Of a stretch of 64,000 nt of DNA, positions 9,241 to 19,215 are shown piece by piece (position 1 is the first letter of the stretch; each line of letters opens with the position of its first letter). The translations under genes were made by a program, and so were the position numbers. Source of the stretch: Bolinopsis microptera (taxonomy: Eukaryota > Ctenophora > Tentaculata > Lobata > Bolinopsidae); NCBI RefSeq assembly GCF_026151205.1, contig NC_087082.1, positions 715,501 to 779,500 on the forward strand, written 5' to 3'. The notes under the pieces are model-generated. The model was not told where the DNA came from and ran no database searches. It saw nothing but the letters and a program-made list of their open reading frames with translations.

Positions 9241-12200
9241 AATAGTAGTAGTAGTAGTAGTAGTAAACCCGCGATGGGGTGGCATGTGCCTCAATAAAAA
9301 TATTACAATCATTTATTATTATATCAATGTATCATTAAATATTTCAAAAATATCAATAACGTATGGTTGATCCTTCACACTTGGTAAAATATATAAAAAT
9401 AAAGTTAATCTACACTAAAGAATAAATAATCTATATTATATAAATCAACAATATTAACTCCCCATCTTCATGTAGTCATTTATCAAAGCGGTAGAAATCC
9501 AAGTAATTTTAGTACGCGGTGCGCAAGGAATTTCGTTTTTTTTTAAAAATGTGTAGGCAAGATAAGCCTAAGTGTGGCAGTGAAAATTGAAAAATAAGTT
9601 GCAGAATAAATTGCAGTGACTGACTGTCAAATGCATTTTCGCAGTTCATTTATTTGACTGCACAGTGCACTAACGTTTAGGATTCTTACAGCTGTTATAT
9701 TTTGCTAATATTTTGTTTAAAAGTTGTAAAGGACAAAGTTCTTGTCCGTCCACGAAAGGTTTTCTAGGTCAAGTTTTTGTTTGTCCAGTAAGTAACGTAC
9801 AATGTTGTCCTTGTATGAATTAATAAACTTATCTTGTAACTTAGGTACGTTGAAGGGAAGGATTTTGTTTATTTCGTTTATCGTGTTGTTATATAATCGT
9901 GGTCCTACGTTAGAGATGCTATAATCGGTGATCCGTAATCTGTTGAACTTAATTTCAAAATACTTTGGATTTCTCCTTTCCGTTTGTCTAAGCGGTGATT
10001 TTTCAAATATACTACAGATACTCGATGGTGCTACTCCCATATAAACCTTGTGCATCAAAGTTAGACAGCTTTTAGCAATGAGGTTAGGAAGAGCCAAAAT
10101 TCCTATTTTGTTGAAGATGGATTTTGTGTGAGATGGTAGTTTACGTTTTTCTTTGTCGTAAAAATAGTTATGATAATCTGAATCAGTGGCGCGAATAGCT
10201 TTCTTTTGAGCAGAGAATAAAGACTGAATGGAATTTAAAGATTTAGTACCCCAAACAGTAGCGCAGTAATACAGGTGAGATTGAATTAAACTATTGTATA
10301 GCATTTTTTGAGCTTTATTCGGAATGGAACTTTTAAGTTTCATCATTACGCCTGCATTTCTGGATATTTTAGTCTTTAACTGTTTAATGTGCTGGCTCCA
10401 GCTAAGTTTTGAGTCAATAATGACACCTAAAAATCGTTCATGTTCACTTTTCACTAGTCGCTGTCCTTCTATACTAATATTTATATCCTCTGGTAATCTG
10501 TTAGTGAATATCATGTATTTAGTTTTTCCTATATTGAGTTTAAGACCGTTGTTTTTAACCCATGTCTGTACAGTATTTAATACTCTGTTTGCACGCATGT
10601 TCAGTTCAGTGTACGTGTCGGCAGAAACGATGATGTTTGCATCATCAGCGAAGAAAATATAATGGGCTATATCGCTTACATTTGCAAGGTCGTTTATGTA
10701 AATAATGAACAATATAGGACCAAGAATGGACCCTTGAGGAACTCCATGTTCCAATCCCATTTTTTCTGAACTGCAACCGTTGACGTGAACATACTGTTTC
10801 CGGTTAGTTAGATAAGACTCAAACCAGGATAAGCTAAGGCCTCTTACACCATAGTGCTCCAGCTTATGTAGCAGTATCTCACTGTCTACTAGGTCAAACG
10901 CCTTGGAGAAGTCAAGAAGCAGTAATGCTGACACTTGCTTCCTTTCTAGAGCTTTATGTATGTTAAACTGAGCTTCAAGCAACGCATGTTCACAACTGTG
11001 ACCCGATCTAAAACCAAATTGCGACGCATATAGAATATTACGTGATTTTAGGTGCTTTACTAAACGTGCATGCATTATTTTTTCGAATATCTTTGAGAAG
11101 CAGGACAAAAGTGAGATTGGTCTGTAGTTTGTAATTTCGCTGCGCGATCCTCCTTTATGGAGTGGGATAACCTTAGCAAGTTTGAGCTTTTCGGGGAATA
11201 CTCCTTCGTGAAGGGAGTGTGAGATCAGGTGATTAACTACTGGAGACAGCACATTGCAAACCTTTTTAAGAGGCTGTATATTCATATCTGAAGTCGATTT
11301 GTTCTTAAGATCATGTATGATTTCAGCAATTTCGGAGGGCGAGGAGTCCTCCAGCTCCATATCAAAATCACATCGACTTGATTGGGGAAGAGAATGTCCT
11401 ACTGATCCTGCACCGCGAACCAGATTGTTTTCGCTCTTTAGGTTCTCAGCTATATTAGTAAAATAATCATTAAAACTGTCAGCTATATCTTGTGAGTCGG
11501 TTATAACTCTATTTTTATAGTTAATCTTACTTATTTTTATTTTTTCTTTTGATTTCTTGTTTAATATTTGATTAATCATTTGCCATTGTAATTTGCTATT
11601 GCTCGCATGCTTTTTAAAATATGATGCGTAATACTTCTTTTTCGCAATATCTACTTGTTTTTCAACAAACTTTTTCATATGCTTATAAGTTTTTTCATTT
11701 TTTTCAGTAGGCTCTTTAACAAAGGATTTATATAGTTGGTTCTTTCGATTGCATGCACATTGAAGCCAATCTAATATCCACGGTTTAGAGTTTTTTCTGT
11801 GGTTTGATTTTTTCTTTTTAACTGGAAAACACTCATTATAGACTTCTTCATATTTAGTGTGAAAAGCTTCAAATTTTGTATTTGTCCCGTCAACGTTGTG
11901 TAAAAAATTCCAATCAATAGACGCTATTTTCTCCTCAAAACGAGCGATTTTCTCTTCATTTATTACTCGGTTTGATGATTCACAAGTTTCATTTTTCAAT
12001 TTATTTCCTATTCTATTAGTGTCGAGAAGTATGCCGGTAAATGTGGCAAGGTGATCAGATAGCGATTCAGTTATAATGCCTGACTTTGTTATAGCATGGC
12101 ATTGGTTTACGAAAATGTGATCAATAAGTGTAGCACTGTGACAAGTAATACGAGTTGGTCGTGATATCGTTGGTGCGAATCCATACTCTGCAAAAATATC

Positions 12201-12970
12201 AACATATTTAGTAGTATGGTCATTTACGCCGTATTCTAATAGATTAATATTGGTATCACCTAGAAATAATACGTTTTTGTTGCTATGTCGCGCCAAATCT
12301 TTTAGGGTGTTTTCCAATTTTTCTAAGTAACTGGGGACATTACCACTGGGAGACCGATACATATTGCATAGTATGACGTTTTTGTGGCCATTTTGAGCTA
12401 TCTCTATTAACTGAAATTCGCCAACGTTTGGATCATCTCTATAAGATAATTCAGATCGTGCAGTGACATCAGATAATTCACAGAGATTCTTGTTTACATA
12501 GGTTACTAGACCACCGCCCTTACCAGAGTCCCTTGCGGGAGCCTGAATAAAGGGGGGATGAAAGCCTTCTAACTCTAATTCTTTTCCTTGAAATGCCATA
12601 CTTACAACCGTGCAGTTTGTTTCGTTGAAACACAGAACATCAAATTTTAGGTGCTGTTCAATTTCATCACGTATATTAGAGATTGCTTTGCTCAAAGATC
12701 GAATATTAAGAGATTGAACTTTAAATTCATAAGGCCTACTCGTGTTGATTTGCCGTGGTTCGTAGTATTTACAGCTATTTAGTACATCTGAGCAGTTATC
12801 CCATGGATTAAAGTTTAAGTCATTGTTTTCTTCAAAAGTATTACCTATATAATTAGAGTCATGGTTTCTATGGTATGGGTTAAATTTTGCGCTATTCTCG
12901 TAATTACCGTGTACGGTGTATAATTGTCTAGGTGATACCTCGAAACCAGGAAACAATTGCACGGCACCTG
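9241..12970 (-). mobile_element. LINE retrotransposon with intact long ORF and (TAC)n tail
   Basis: On the minus strand the element has almost no 5' leader visible before the ORF. It ends about 475 bases after the stop in a 3' tail that reads, on that strand, GGGTTTACTACTACTACTAC (9241-9264 on plus). Short microsatellite tails instead of poly-A are typical of the CR1/L2/Rex1/Daphne groups of LINEs. Both sides are decamer satellite DNA sharing the core ATCTAGCG. No separate ORF1 is seen, so the 5' end may be truncated or ORF1 may be absent. Confidence 0.8.
9717..12962 (-). CDS. LINE ORF2: apurinic-type endonuclease and reverse transcriptase, 1081 aa
   Basis: The protein nicks chromosomal DNA and reverse-transcribes element RNA at the nick. 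The N-terminal endonuclease spans about residues 80-310, with QSLNIRSL, the metal-binding glutamate in CFNETN, GDTNINLLEY and the catalytic SDH at 302-304. A Lys-rich linker follows. The reverse transcriptase covers about 580-850: LDFSKAFDLVD, GVPQGSILGPILFIIYINDL and the catalytic FADD at 771-774. A C-terminal region follows. The start at 12962 is the first methionine after the satellite, and endonuclease completeness supports it. No stop or frameshift interrupts 1081 codons, so the copy may be young and active. Motif style places it in the broad CR1/Daphne/Jockey assemblage; the exact clade needs a tree. Confidence 0.9.
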   Translation of the reverse strand: MQLFPGFEVSPRQLYTVHGNYENSAKFNPYHRNHDSNYIGNTFEENNDLNFNPWDNCSDVLNSCKYYEPRQINTSRPYEFKVQSLNIRSLSKAISNIRDEIEQHLKFDVLCFNETNCTVVSMAFQGKELELEGFHPPFIQAPARDSGKGGGLVTYVNKNLCELSDVTARSELSYRDDPNVGEFQLIEIAQNGHKNVILCNMYRSPSGNVPSYLEKLENTLKDLARHSNKNVLFLGDTNINLLEYGVNDHTTKYVDIFAEYGFAPTISRPTRITCHSATLIDHIFVNQCHAITKSGIITESLSDHLATFTGILLDTNRIGNKLKNETCESSNRVINEEKIARFEEKIASIDWNFLHNVDGTNTKFEAFHTKYEEVYNECFPVKKKKSNHRKNSKPWILDWLQCACNRKNQLYKSFVKEPTEKNEKTYKHMKKFVEKQVDIAKKKYYASYFKKHASNSKLQWQMINQILNKKSKEKIKISKINYKNRVITDSQDIADSFNDYFTNIAENLKSENNLVRGAGSVGHSLPQSSRCDFDMELEDSSPSEIAEIIHDLKNKSTSDMNIQPLKKVCNVLSPVVNHLISHSLHEGVFPEKLKLAKVIPLHKGGSRSEITNYRPISLLSCFSKIFEKIMHARLVKHLKSRNILYASQFGFRSGHSCEHALLEAQFNIHKALERKQVSALLLLDFSKAFDLVDSEILLHKLEHYGVRGLSLSWFESYLTNRKQYVHVNGCSSEKMGLEHGVPQGSILGPILFIIYINDLANVSDIAHYIFFADDANIIVSADTYTELNMRANRVLNTVQTWVKNNGLKLNIGKTKYMIFTNRLPEDINISIEGQRLVKSEHERFLGVIIDSKLSWSQHIKQLKTKISRNAGVMMKLKSSIPNKAQKMLYNSLIQSHLYYCATVWGTKSLNSIQSLFSAQKKAIRATDSDYHNYFYDKEKRKLPSHTKSIFNKIGILALPNLIAKSCLTLMHKVYMGVAPSSICSIFEKSPLRQTERRNPKYFEIKFNRLRITDYSISNVGPRLYNNTINEINKILPFNVPKLQDKFINSYKDNIVRYLLDKQKLDLENLSWTDKNFVLYNF

Positions 12971-13320
12971 TCGAATGTCGCTATCTGACGCTTTCTGGCG
13001 CTAACTGGCGCTATCTAGCGCTACATGACGCTATATGACGTTATATGACGCCAGGCGACAGATAGCGCTATTTTCATAAAATTTCCGGCTATTTTTTGGC
13101 AAAATCTAGCGGTGTCTAGCGCTATCTAAAGCTATTATATGTCGCAACGACATCTGACGCAGCGGTATCTGGCGCTTAATAGCGCTATCTAGCGCTATCT
13201 AGCGCTATCTAGCGGAGAAAGTCGGTTTGTGACAGTTTACGCTACATAGCGCTAGCTGTCGCCGCGATATCTAGCGCTAGATAGCGCTATCTAGCGTAAA
13301 CTAGTGCTAGCTAATGAAGA
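12970..13320. repeat. degenerate decamer satellite (CGCTATCTAG)n
   Basis: The stretch is built from variants of CGCTATCTAG, for example three consecutive perfect units near 13180-13213 and inverted forms such as CTAGATAGCG. Many units contain the palindromes AGCGCT and CTAG, so the array can fold on itself. It abuts the 5' end of the LINE. Confidence 0.8.
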
Positions 13321-14070
13321 ATGTCGGTTTGCACAGTAGTACGCGTATTCACGCACATGGCTAAAAAATATGTTATCTATATTTCCTGAAACATCATATA
13401 ATGTTCAACTGATCATGGAGATGAAATTATTCACGTGCTGCAATCCTAAATCCAAATGAGTGCTAAATTCTAGAATATTGAACTGTCAAACTTACTCTCG
13501 AGGGATGATCTCCCGGTTTGCTACGGCGGCTACCATTGCGCTGTGAGAAGACGCTAGCACTGCGTTGCATAGAGCATTCAGTTGTGCTAGCGTCCTCCTT
13601 GGAGTTAACTCCCATTCTGTTAACATCTCCTAAGGGTATACATTGTTGATTTCTCTTGGAGAATTTCTCTTTACACTCTTAACTTGCGAACAAATTGAAG
13701 CAGCAGACTTTAGGCTGCTGCCTACGTAACTACGTCACGTAACTACGTCTTCTTCAGTTCTCAAATTATTTGTTATATAGTAGTGTTGAAAGTATTAAAA
13801 CACTACTATATAACAAATAATACATTTTTCATATCGTTTTGTTGTTATTGTTATTAAAGGTCATTTTACTTAAATTAATCAAATCTGTGTATAATACTAG
13901 AAGATATTCTTATGCAGGAATTCTGAAAGATAAAGCTTCATACCTCGAACTTTGCAGCGTCGATTATGCTGAGCTCACATATTGCCCTTTTGGACCTCCA
14001 CGTGGACTCTTTCATGTCTGGGTGTGCTGTCCGTATTCTTGACATAGATCTTTCGCTGAAATATCAAAAT
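13321..14070. other. non-coding interval
   Basis: No supported gene. The stretch holds a short direct repeat TAACTACGTC near 13727-13749 and the hairpin described separately. At about 14070 the helicase-family repeat unit that was interrupted at 9067 resumes. The block 9068-14070 is therefore a composite insertion relative to the uninterrupted unit at about 23050-23110. Confidence 0.5.
13765..13821. repeat. perfect 23-bp hairpin
   Basis: ATTATTTGTTATATAGTAGTGTT (arms 13765-13787 and 13799-13821) is repeated as its exact reverse complement around an 11-base loop. The arms could form a stable cruciform or RNA hairpin. It could be a MITE core or the remains of a larger foldback; no flanking duplication is evident. 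Confidence 0.8.
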
Positions 14071-14640
14071 TATTTTTTTCGTTTTATGTGCTTATCTCTG
14101 CTTCAGTGAGCACTCTGTTGAAGAAATTCACTTTGAAGAGTTCTCCTCCGAAGCTTTTGTCTGCATGGGTTTGTAGGGTCTTCTTTCTTCTTTCTTTATT
14201 TCTAAAAAAGAAGAAATCTTCTTTTGGCACATATAATTGCTTCTGTTAGTTAGCGGACATGCATAATATTTTCGGTCTATTTTGAAATTGTAATAAACCC
14301 TTTTTAGTAAATACCAGATAAGACTAGTGTTTGATAGCACTGTCTGAAATCGATTTAATTAATCGTTATTCGTGGTTAATTAAAGATTACATATATAAAA
14401 TATGTAATTACCTATAATATAATATTATATTATATTGCGTTTTAAACCTGTAATTTAGCTCTGACGTTTACCAATTCCTTGAAAAGCTTTCTGAAGTGTT
14501 AATCAGGTTTTGATGTATTTAGACAGTTCGCCTCGTCTATCACGAACAAACGACACTTGTCCTGTACTTCTCTTAACACCTGACAATAAATAATTATGTT
14601 ATACATATTGTGTACACATTATCATTTCTTGATATTGCTC
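14071..14640. repeat. helicase-family repeat unit, second copy
   Basis: It matches 40000-40160 at its start (CTTCAGTGAGCACTCTGTTG) and 6245-6402 plus 8025-8260 through its middle. It breaks at about 14640, where the permuted Penelope-like element begins, and resumes near 18384. Its middle gives the unfilled target site for the Penelope-like copy at 6403-8024. Confidence 0.65.
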
Positions 14641-15074
14641 TATAATTACATTTATATCTCTCCCGGCCATTGGTTCCGAGATTTGGTTGATCTTTGTTTT
14701 CTTGGGCGCCCTCCTTGAAGTCTTGTTGTTGTACATACATCTCCTGATTTATCCTGTATTTACCTGTTTATTTCATTTTCTGGCGTGAGCTGTCCGCCAT
14801 GCTACGGTACGAGAAACAGCGGCAGTGCAAGATCCGGTTCTAAGAGATTTTTATGGTCGCGAAGAATCTCGCCAGGCTACACTGCGTCGGTGGGAGAACT
14901 ATTTAGGTTCATGACATCTAACGCCCGCCCAATCATGGCAGCCCCATGACAATAGGTTGATGTCCGACCCGTTGTCCTTGGCCTATCTCGAGTCGTTGGG
15001 TCTAGGCGGAAACGCCGAAAGGGATGATGTTACCTTCTTGACTTAAACGTAATGGTAAATTTTTCTCAAAATCC

Positions 15075-17816
15075 TTGAATAAATGGGTAACCCCTAGTAA
15101 TGTCTTTTCTAGCACTTTTAGATGTTGCAATGGTAGAGGTTGTCTCACTTGCAACAGTTTTAATCCTGTTAATACATTTAGGAGCAGTACTTTTAATAAT
15201 GATTTTATCTTTGGACATACAAATTTTATATTTAATTGTAAAACTAATAATGTTATTTATGTTATTACCTGTTCTACCTGTAAAAAACAATATGTTGGAG
15301 AAACAACTCAACCACTTCATAAAAGAGTCAATGGCCACAGAAATTGTGTCAAAGCCAAATCATCCACATTTTTATATGAACATTTTAATATTCCTGGTCA
15401 CGTCTTCTCAGATGCTTCCATACAGATTGTAGATTATGTTGATTCTGACATGTCCACCGATGTCAAAAATGATTTACTTCTCCTGGAGGATTACTGGATA
15501 GAGAAGCTTGGGACAGCATTCCCTCTTGGTCTTAATGACAAGAAGAAAGGAACGGGCAACATCTCCCAAGATCGGGTTATGAATTATTTTAGTGGACAGA
15601 TTGCTCGATACAAACGTGGCAGAGGGAATGGAAAGAAGAAAGTTCAGCCTAAGAAGTCTCTGGATACCATAGAGTCTGATATTAACAGGCTGAAAGATAA
15701 CATCTCTTCAGAACATTCCATATACAAAACATTAAAATGTTATAGCTTATCAGATTTAGACACTCTCTACTCTTTGAGTCAAAATAATTCAGGATTGATT
15801 TACAACGTATGTTCCTCTTTCTGTTCAACATTTTCCCCCAAATACCATCAGAACAAATCTGAATCCAGTAATAGAGAATTTATAATTGTTCCATTTAATT
15901 GCAAATTCATTGATAATCTTAACCTAAAATCTATTTTCTCTGACACTTCAGTCATTGATTTGCTTCCCATTTTGATTCAGTCTTTTACACCATTACAGAT
16001 TTATTATGAGTATAATGATCCTATAAGTCTTTCTATTTGTAACTATGCTTCATTCTTAAAGAAACTTTCTATTTCTGATATTAAATCTATTTTAGGTAGT
16101 CCATGCGATTGTCACTCCTCCCCTTTCAATTATCCTCCTCATGGACATGTAGTTACTGGTAATTTAGATATTGTTGATAATGTTGAACTTAGGGAAGTAC
16201 TTTCCTACGGTTGTAAATACAGAATTCACACATTTAAATCTCCAGATGAGATATATATGTCAGTTACCGAAGCTGTCGATAAATTTATAAAATCAAAAAG
16301 TAGAAAGTACTGTCAAAAAGAAGTAAAGTTCAGCGATTGGAAGGAAAAAGTGTTATCAATAGTTTCCAATCGTATTGAATATTACAAGAAAAACTTTCCT
16401 GAAACATTTGAAATAAAAGAAAACACACTGGAAAAAGATGATGTTAAAAGAAGTCTTAAAATGCTGAAAAGTAAATACATTATTTGTAGTATCGACAAAG
16501 CTTCTGGTAATTTTTCATTTATTTGTAAAAAGTTTTATGTAAAAACTCTTGTCAATGAAATGGGTTTTGATCCTAATACTCTAGAATGTATAGGTAATGA
16601 TACATATAAACCCTGTAGCGAAGACGAGACTCATTATGTCAATAAAATATCTGAGAGTCTAAAGGAGAGATTTAATGTACAAGTTGAAGATAAAAACTTG
16701 CGACTAGCACGCATCTTCTGGAACCCTAAGCTTCATAAGAACCCTTACAAGGCGAGGTTCATTGCAGGTGCCCGTTTTTGCGTTACGAAACAACTTAACG
16801 TCCAAGTTAACTGTTGTCTGAAACTTTTGAGGAAATACTTCAAGAAATACTGCGAGGCAATCTACAACAACAGCGGTATAAACATGTTTTGGAGCATAGA
16901 TTCCTCAAGTGAATTCCTTGAAGCTATCAAAAATAGCGATGTTTATAATATACAAGTATATGATTTTACTACTCTTTATACCAGATTAGACTTGATTGAA
17001 GTAGAGAATATGATTAATGAAGTTGTTGATTTAATATTTTCAGACCGTAATAGATATATTTGTATTTCTAAAAGAGACAGTAATACATGTTTCTTTTCCA
17101 ATAAAACTTATGATTGTCATGCCTGCTTTAGTCAAGATGACCTAAAAGAGGCTGTTAAATTTATTATTTATAACACTTATGTCGTCTTCGGTGGGATTGT
17201 ATTCATACAAACCAAGGGTATTCCTATGGGTGGAAATTCAAGTTCCCCTATAGCTGATCTCACTGTTGGCAAAAAGGAATTTAATTATATGAAACGTTTA
17301 CTTCAGGAAAAGAAAATGGGATTAGCAAAGATATTATCCAATAATAAACGATATGTTGACGATTTATCTATTATTAACTACCTTTACTTTCATAAATTGA
17401 TTAAAGATATTTATCCTAATTCATTGGAGATGGAGCGAGCTGGTTCCAATAATAAAATCATTAACTACCTTGATTTAAATATTAATATTTCCACAGAAGG
17501 ACTAGAAATATCAGTGTATAACAAAACTGATGATTTTAATTTTCATGTTGTATCCCTTACATTTCCTCACAGTAACATCCCAACCGAGGTTGGCTACAAC
17601 GTTTTTTCAAGTCAAGTTCTTAGATATGGTAATGTTTGCACTAGATTGGATATCTTTACCTCCCATCTTCACAAAATATTCAAAATTCTAATTGATAGAG
17701 GATATAGCCGTGATAGACTGATTAAAGGCATTAAACGTTGTCTGAGGAAATATGATAACGTTTTCAGGAAGTTCGGTATTCTAGATGACCGTAACATTAT
17801 TAAAGAACTCCCCTGA
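15075..17816 (+). CDS. permuted Penelope-like pol: N-terminal GIY-YIG endonuclease, C-terminal reverse transcriptase, 913 aa
   Basis: The enzyme combines a nicking endonuclease with reverse transcriptase. Residues 17-26 (CCNGRGCLTC) form a Cys cluster. The GIY-YIG core follows at 61-75 (IYVITCSTCKKQYVG) with TTQPLHKRVNGHR behind it. A basic linker is at about 165-195. The RT covers about 440-850, with IFWNPKLHKNPYKARFIAGA, GIPMGGNSSSPIADL and catalytic RYVDD at 759-763. Endonuclease before RT is the reverse of the usual Penelope order and is the hallmark of the Naiad/Chlamys branch. The frame has no internal stop over 913 codons, including no in-frame TGA of the kind read as selenocysteine in some relatives. 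The start is the first ATG just before the Cys cluster; the frame is probably complete. Confidence 0.9.
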   Translation: MNKWVTPSNVFSSTFRCCNGRGCLTCNSFNPVNTFRSSTFNNDFIFGHTNFIFNCKTNNVIYVITCSTCKKQYVGETTQPLHKRVNGHRNCVKAKSSTFLYEHFNIPGHVFSDASIQIVDYVDSDMSTDVKNDLLLLEDYWIEKLGTAFPLGLNDKKKGTGNISQDRVMNYFSGQIARYKRGRGNGKKKVQPKKSLDTIESDINRLKDNISSEHSIYKTLKCYSLSDLDTLYSLSQNNSGLIYNVCSSFCSTFSPKYHQNKSESSNREFIIVPFNCKFIDNLNLKSIFSDTSVIDLLPILIQSFTPLQIYYEYNDPISLSICNYASFLKKLSISDIKSILGSPCDCHSSPFNYPPHGHVVTGNLDIVDNVELREVLSYGCKYRIHTFKSPDEIYMSVTEAVDKFIKSKSRKYCQKEVKFSDWKEKVLSIVSNRIEYYKKNFPETFEIKENTLEKDDVKRSLKMLKSKYIICSIDKASGNFSFICKKFYVKTLVNEMGFDPNTLECIGNDTYKPCSEDETHYVNKISESLKERFNVQVEDKNLRLARIFWNPKLHKNPYKARFIAGARFCVTKQLNVQVNCCLKLLRKYFKKYCEAIYNNSGINMFWSIDSSSEFLEAIKNSDVYNIQVYDFTTLYTRLDLIEVENMINEVVDLIFSDRNRYICISKRDSNTCFFSNKTYDCHACFSQDDLKEAVKFIIYNTYVVFGGIVFIQTKGIPMGGNSSSPIADLTVGKKEFNYMKRLLQEKKMGLAKILSNNKRYVDDLSIINYLYFHKLIKDIYPNSLEMERAGSNNKIINYLDLNINISTEGLEISVYNKTDDFNFHVVSLTFPHSNIPTEVGYNVFSSQVLRYGNVCTRLDIFTSHLHKIFKILIDRGYSRDRLIKGIKRCLRKYDNVFRKFGILDDRNIIKELP

Positions 17817-18383
17817 TATCTTTTGATTTATTGAAACACGGGTACTAACTCTGCTAAACTGAACAAATTCTGAAACTTAGGTGAATAAGTGTACAACGTG
17901 CTAAACCGAAGTTCAGACTGACCAGTGAAAATGGGCGAGCGTACCAAGTGTCATTTTAATTAGAAGTTTTAGTCAGTGATTTATTATTGAAGCTTGTAAT
18001 TACAATATCTAATGCTCCTATAAATACTTTAATTAATTGTTTGTCCCGTTATTCTTTTTCCTTCCTCTTTTCCTTGTCATCCCCTTATGTTTTAAGATTC
18101 TTGCTATAAATGGCTACAGCTAACACTATTAATGCTAAGTACCAAACAACAAGTGGGAGGTGGATCGTTGGTACCATTAAATCGATTTAACACCGCAATT
18201 CCAGTCGCAAGCCTGGGACCACTACTAGCATAGTCACAACATCTACAAAGCTGCCATATAGCCTGACTGACAATTTTCTCGACTGACTGACAATGTTTCT
18301 TCTTTTTCCCCATTTAGAATACAAAGATTAGTACATTTTAGCTTATGATTAATATTATATTTTTACCTATAGTTTACTTAGAT
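17817..18383. other. 3' flank of permuted Penelope-like element, no gene
   Basis: The sequence is AT-rich with no supported coding region. Part of it is probably the element's 3' untranslated region. At about 18384 the helicase-family repeat resumes with TTATGTCATTATC, as in the copy at 8250-8290. Confidence 0.4.
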
Positions 18384-18405
18384 TATGTCATTATCTAACT
18401 TATAA

Positions 18406-18696
18406 TTAGTTATTAAATATAATATTTAGGGGCTCACTTTCACCTTCCACTTTATTGTGCAAATCAATAATGAGTATTTTTAAAATTACGAACTTGATCA
18501 CCCTTCTCACTTCTGACTGATGAGCACAGTTGTATTGGGGAACATCAGAGTCATCAACAGTGGAACACCAAGTACAGTGTACTTGGGTTTCCTCGAGTGG
18601 CAGCGTGCTTTTGCAGCGTGTGCAGTTGTACACCTCTTGGTTTTCCAACGTTACAAGCTTCATGTATCGACCCGCCATTCTGTATGAGGCAGATAC
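18406..18696 (-). CDS. terminal exon with CxxC zinc-ribbon, helicase-family locus
   Basis: A splice acceptor (TTCCCAG) immediately precedes GTATCTGCC at 18696. The upstream exon at 18893-19012 ends in phase 0 with a GTAAGC donor, so the two join in frame. The exon encodes a segment with two CxxC pairs (CTRC and CTWC) spaced by 17 residues, followed by an acidic stretch. A zinc ribbon within a beta-rich fold is reminiscent of replication protein A-type single-strand DNA-binding domains, but the match is weak and is my inference. The 3' end shares its downstream sequence with the RecQ-like gene at 19.5 kb, indicating related duplicated loci. Confidence 0.45.
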   Translation of the reverse strand, partial: VSASYRMAGRYMKLVTLENQEVYNCTRCKSTLPLEETQVHCTWCSTVDDSDVPQYNCAHQSEVRRVIKFVILKILIIDLHNKVEGESEPLNIIFNN

Positions 18697-18892
18697 CTGG
18701 GAAAATATCAATTTGTTACTAAATAAAGCCTCATATTCAATATCAGAAAAAGACCATAAAATGTAACTCCAAACATAACAACAAAAACAAGTTCAACTCA
18801 ATAATCAAACTAGTTATGTATCAGATTGTCAATATGAGGAGAATAAATTCTAGGGGTAGATTATACAAAAGATATTTAAAAAGAGTGCTTAC

Positions 18893-19012
18893 CGTCTTTC
18901 CTACTAATCGTTTAGCAGTTCGCTTGAGTTGTCTGTCCCATACATTGAATTTGTGAACTTTCAGTTCAAAAGGAACCCTCGATGTTATTACTATTTTTAC
19001 ATATTGCTCCAC
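18893..19012 (-). CDS. internal exon upstream of the zinc-ribbon exon
   Basis: The exon encodes YVKIVITSRVPFELKVHKF and RQLKRTAKRLVGKT and ends at a canonical GTAAGC donor (18891-18892). Joining to the exon at 18696 keeps the frame. The alternating hydrophobic pattern suggests beta strands. The start of the exon is uncertain; a TTTTGTGGAG acceptor candidate lies just upstream. No family is recognised. Confidence 0.4.
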
Positions 19013-19129
19013 AAAACAAATTTTCTCTAGGTGTATAACGGGTTAGCTACAACAGCATTATACTCCGTAGAAGAGAATGTCTCGACAGAGTCTGTATTGG
19101 CAACTAAGCAGCCTAATTTTAACTGAAAA

Positions 19130-19215
19130 GTAAAAATGGCACTGATGGCTTTTTCCTGGTCCTCCGTCAAACTTTATCCCGTAGTTTGTATGTCTGCTTT
19201 ACATTCTGAAAAGGT
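19130..19215 (-). pseudogene. fragment of RecQ-like helicase N-terminal exon
   Basis: This short stretch matches 21605-21690, the Walker-A exon of the RecQ-like gene (shared core GCACTGATGGCTTTTTCCTGG). It lacks the rest of the exon and carries small indels. It is a relic of another copy of the gene. Confidence 0.5.

Larger units (their letters stand above)
14641..18383 (+). mobile_element. Penelope-like retroelement with permuted domain order (Naiad-type)
   Basis: This block interrupts the repeat that runs 14071-14640 and 18384 onward, and contains one long ORF. Upstream of the ORF is about 430 bases of more GC-rich leader with several short complementary segments (for example GGCGGAAACGCC at 15005-15016). 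Downstream lies about 570 bases without a gene. The precise ends are not certain because no terminal repeats or target duplication could be read with confidence. Confidence 0.6.

Noticed and set aside
14940-15040. Hammerhead ribozyme upstream of the permuted Penelope-like ORF
   Set aside because: A GGTTGATGTCC motif and a GCCGAAAGG occur in the right order, but the core CTGATGA is not matched and stem pairings could not be completed by eye.
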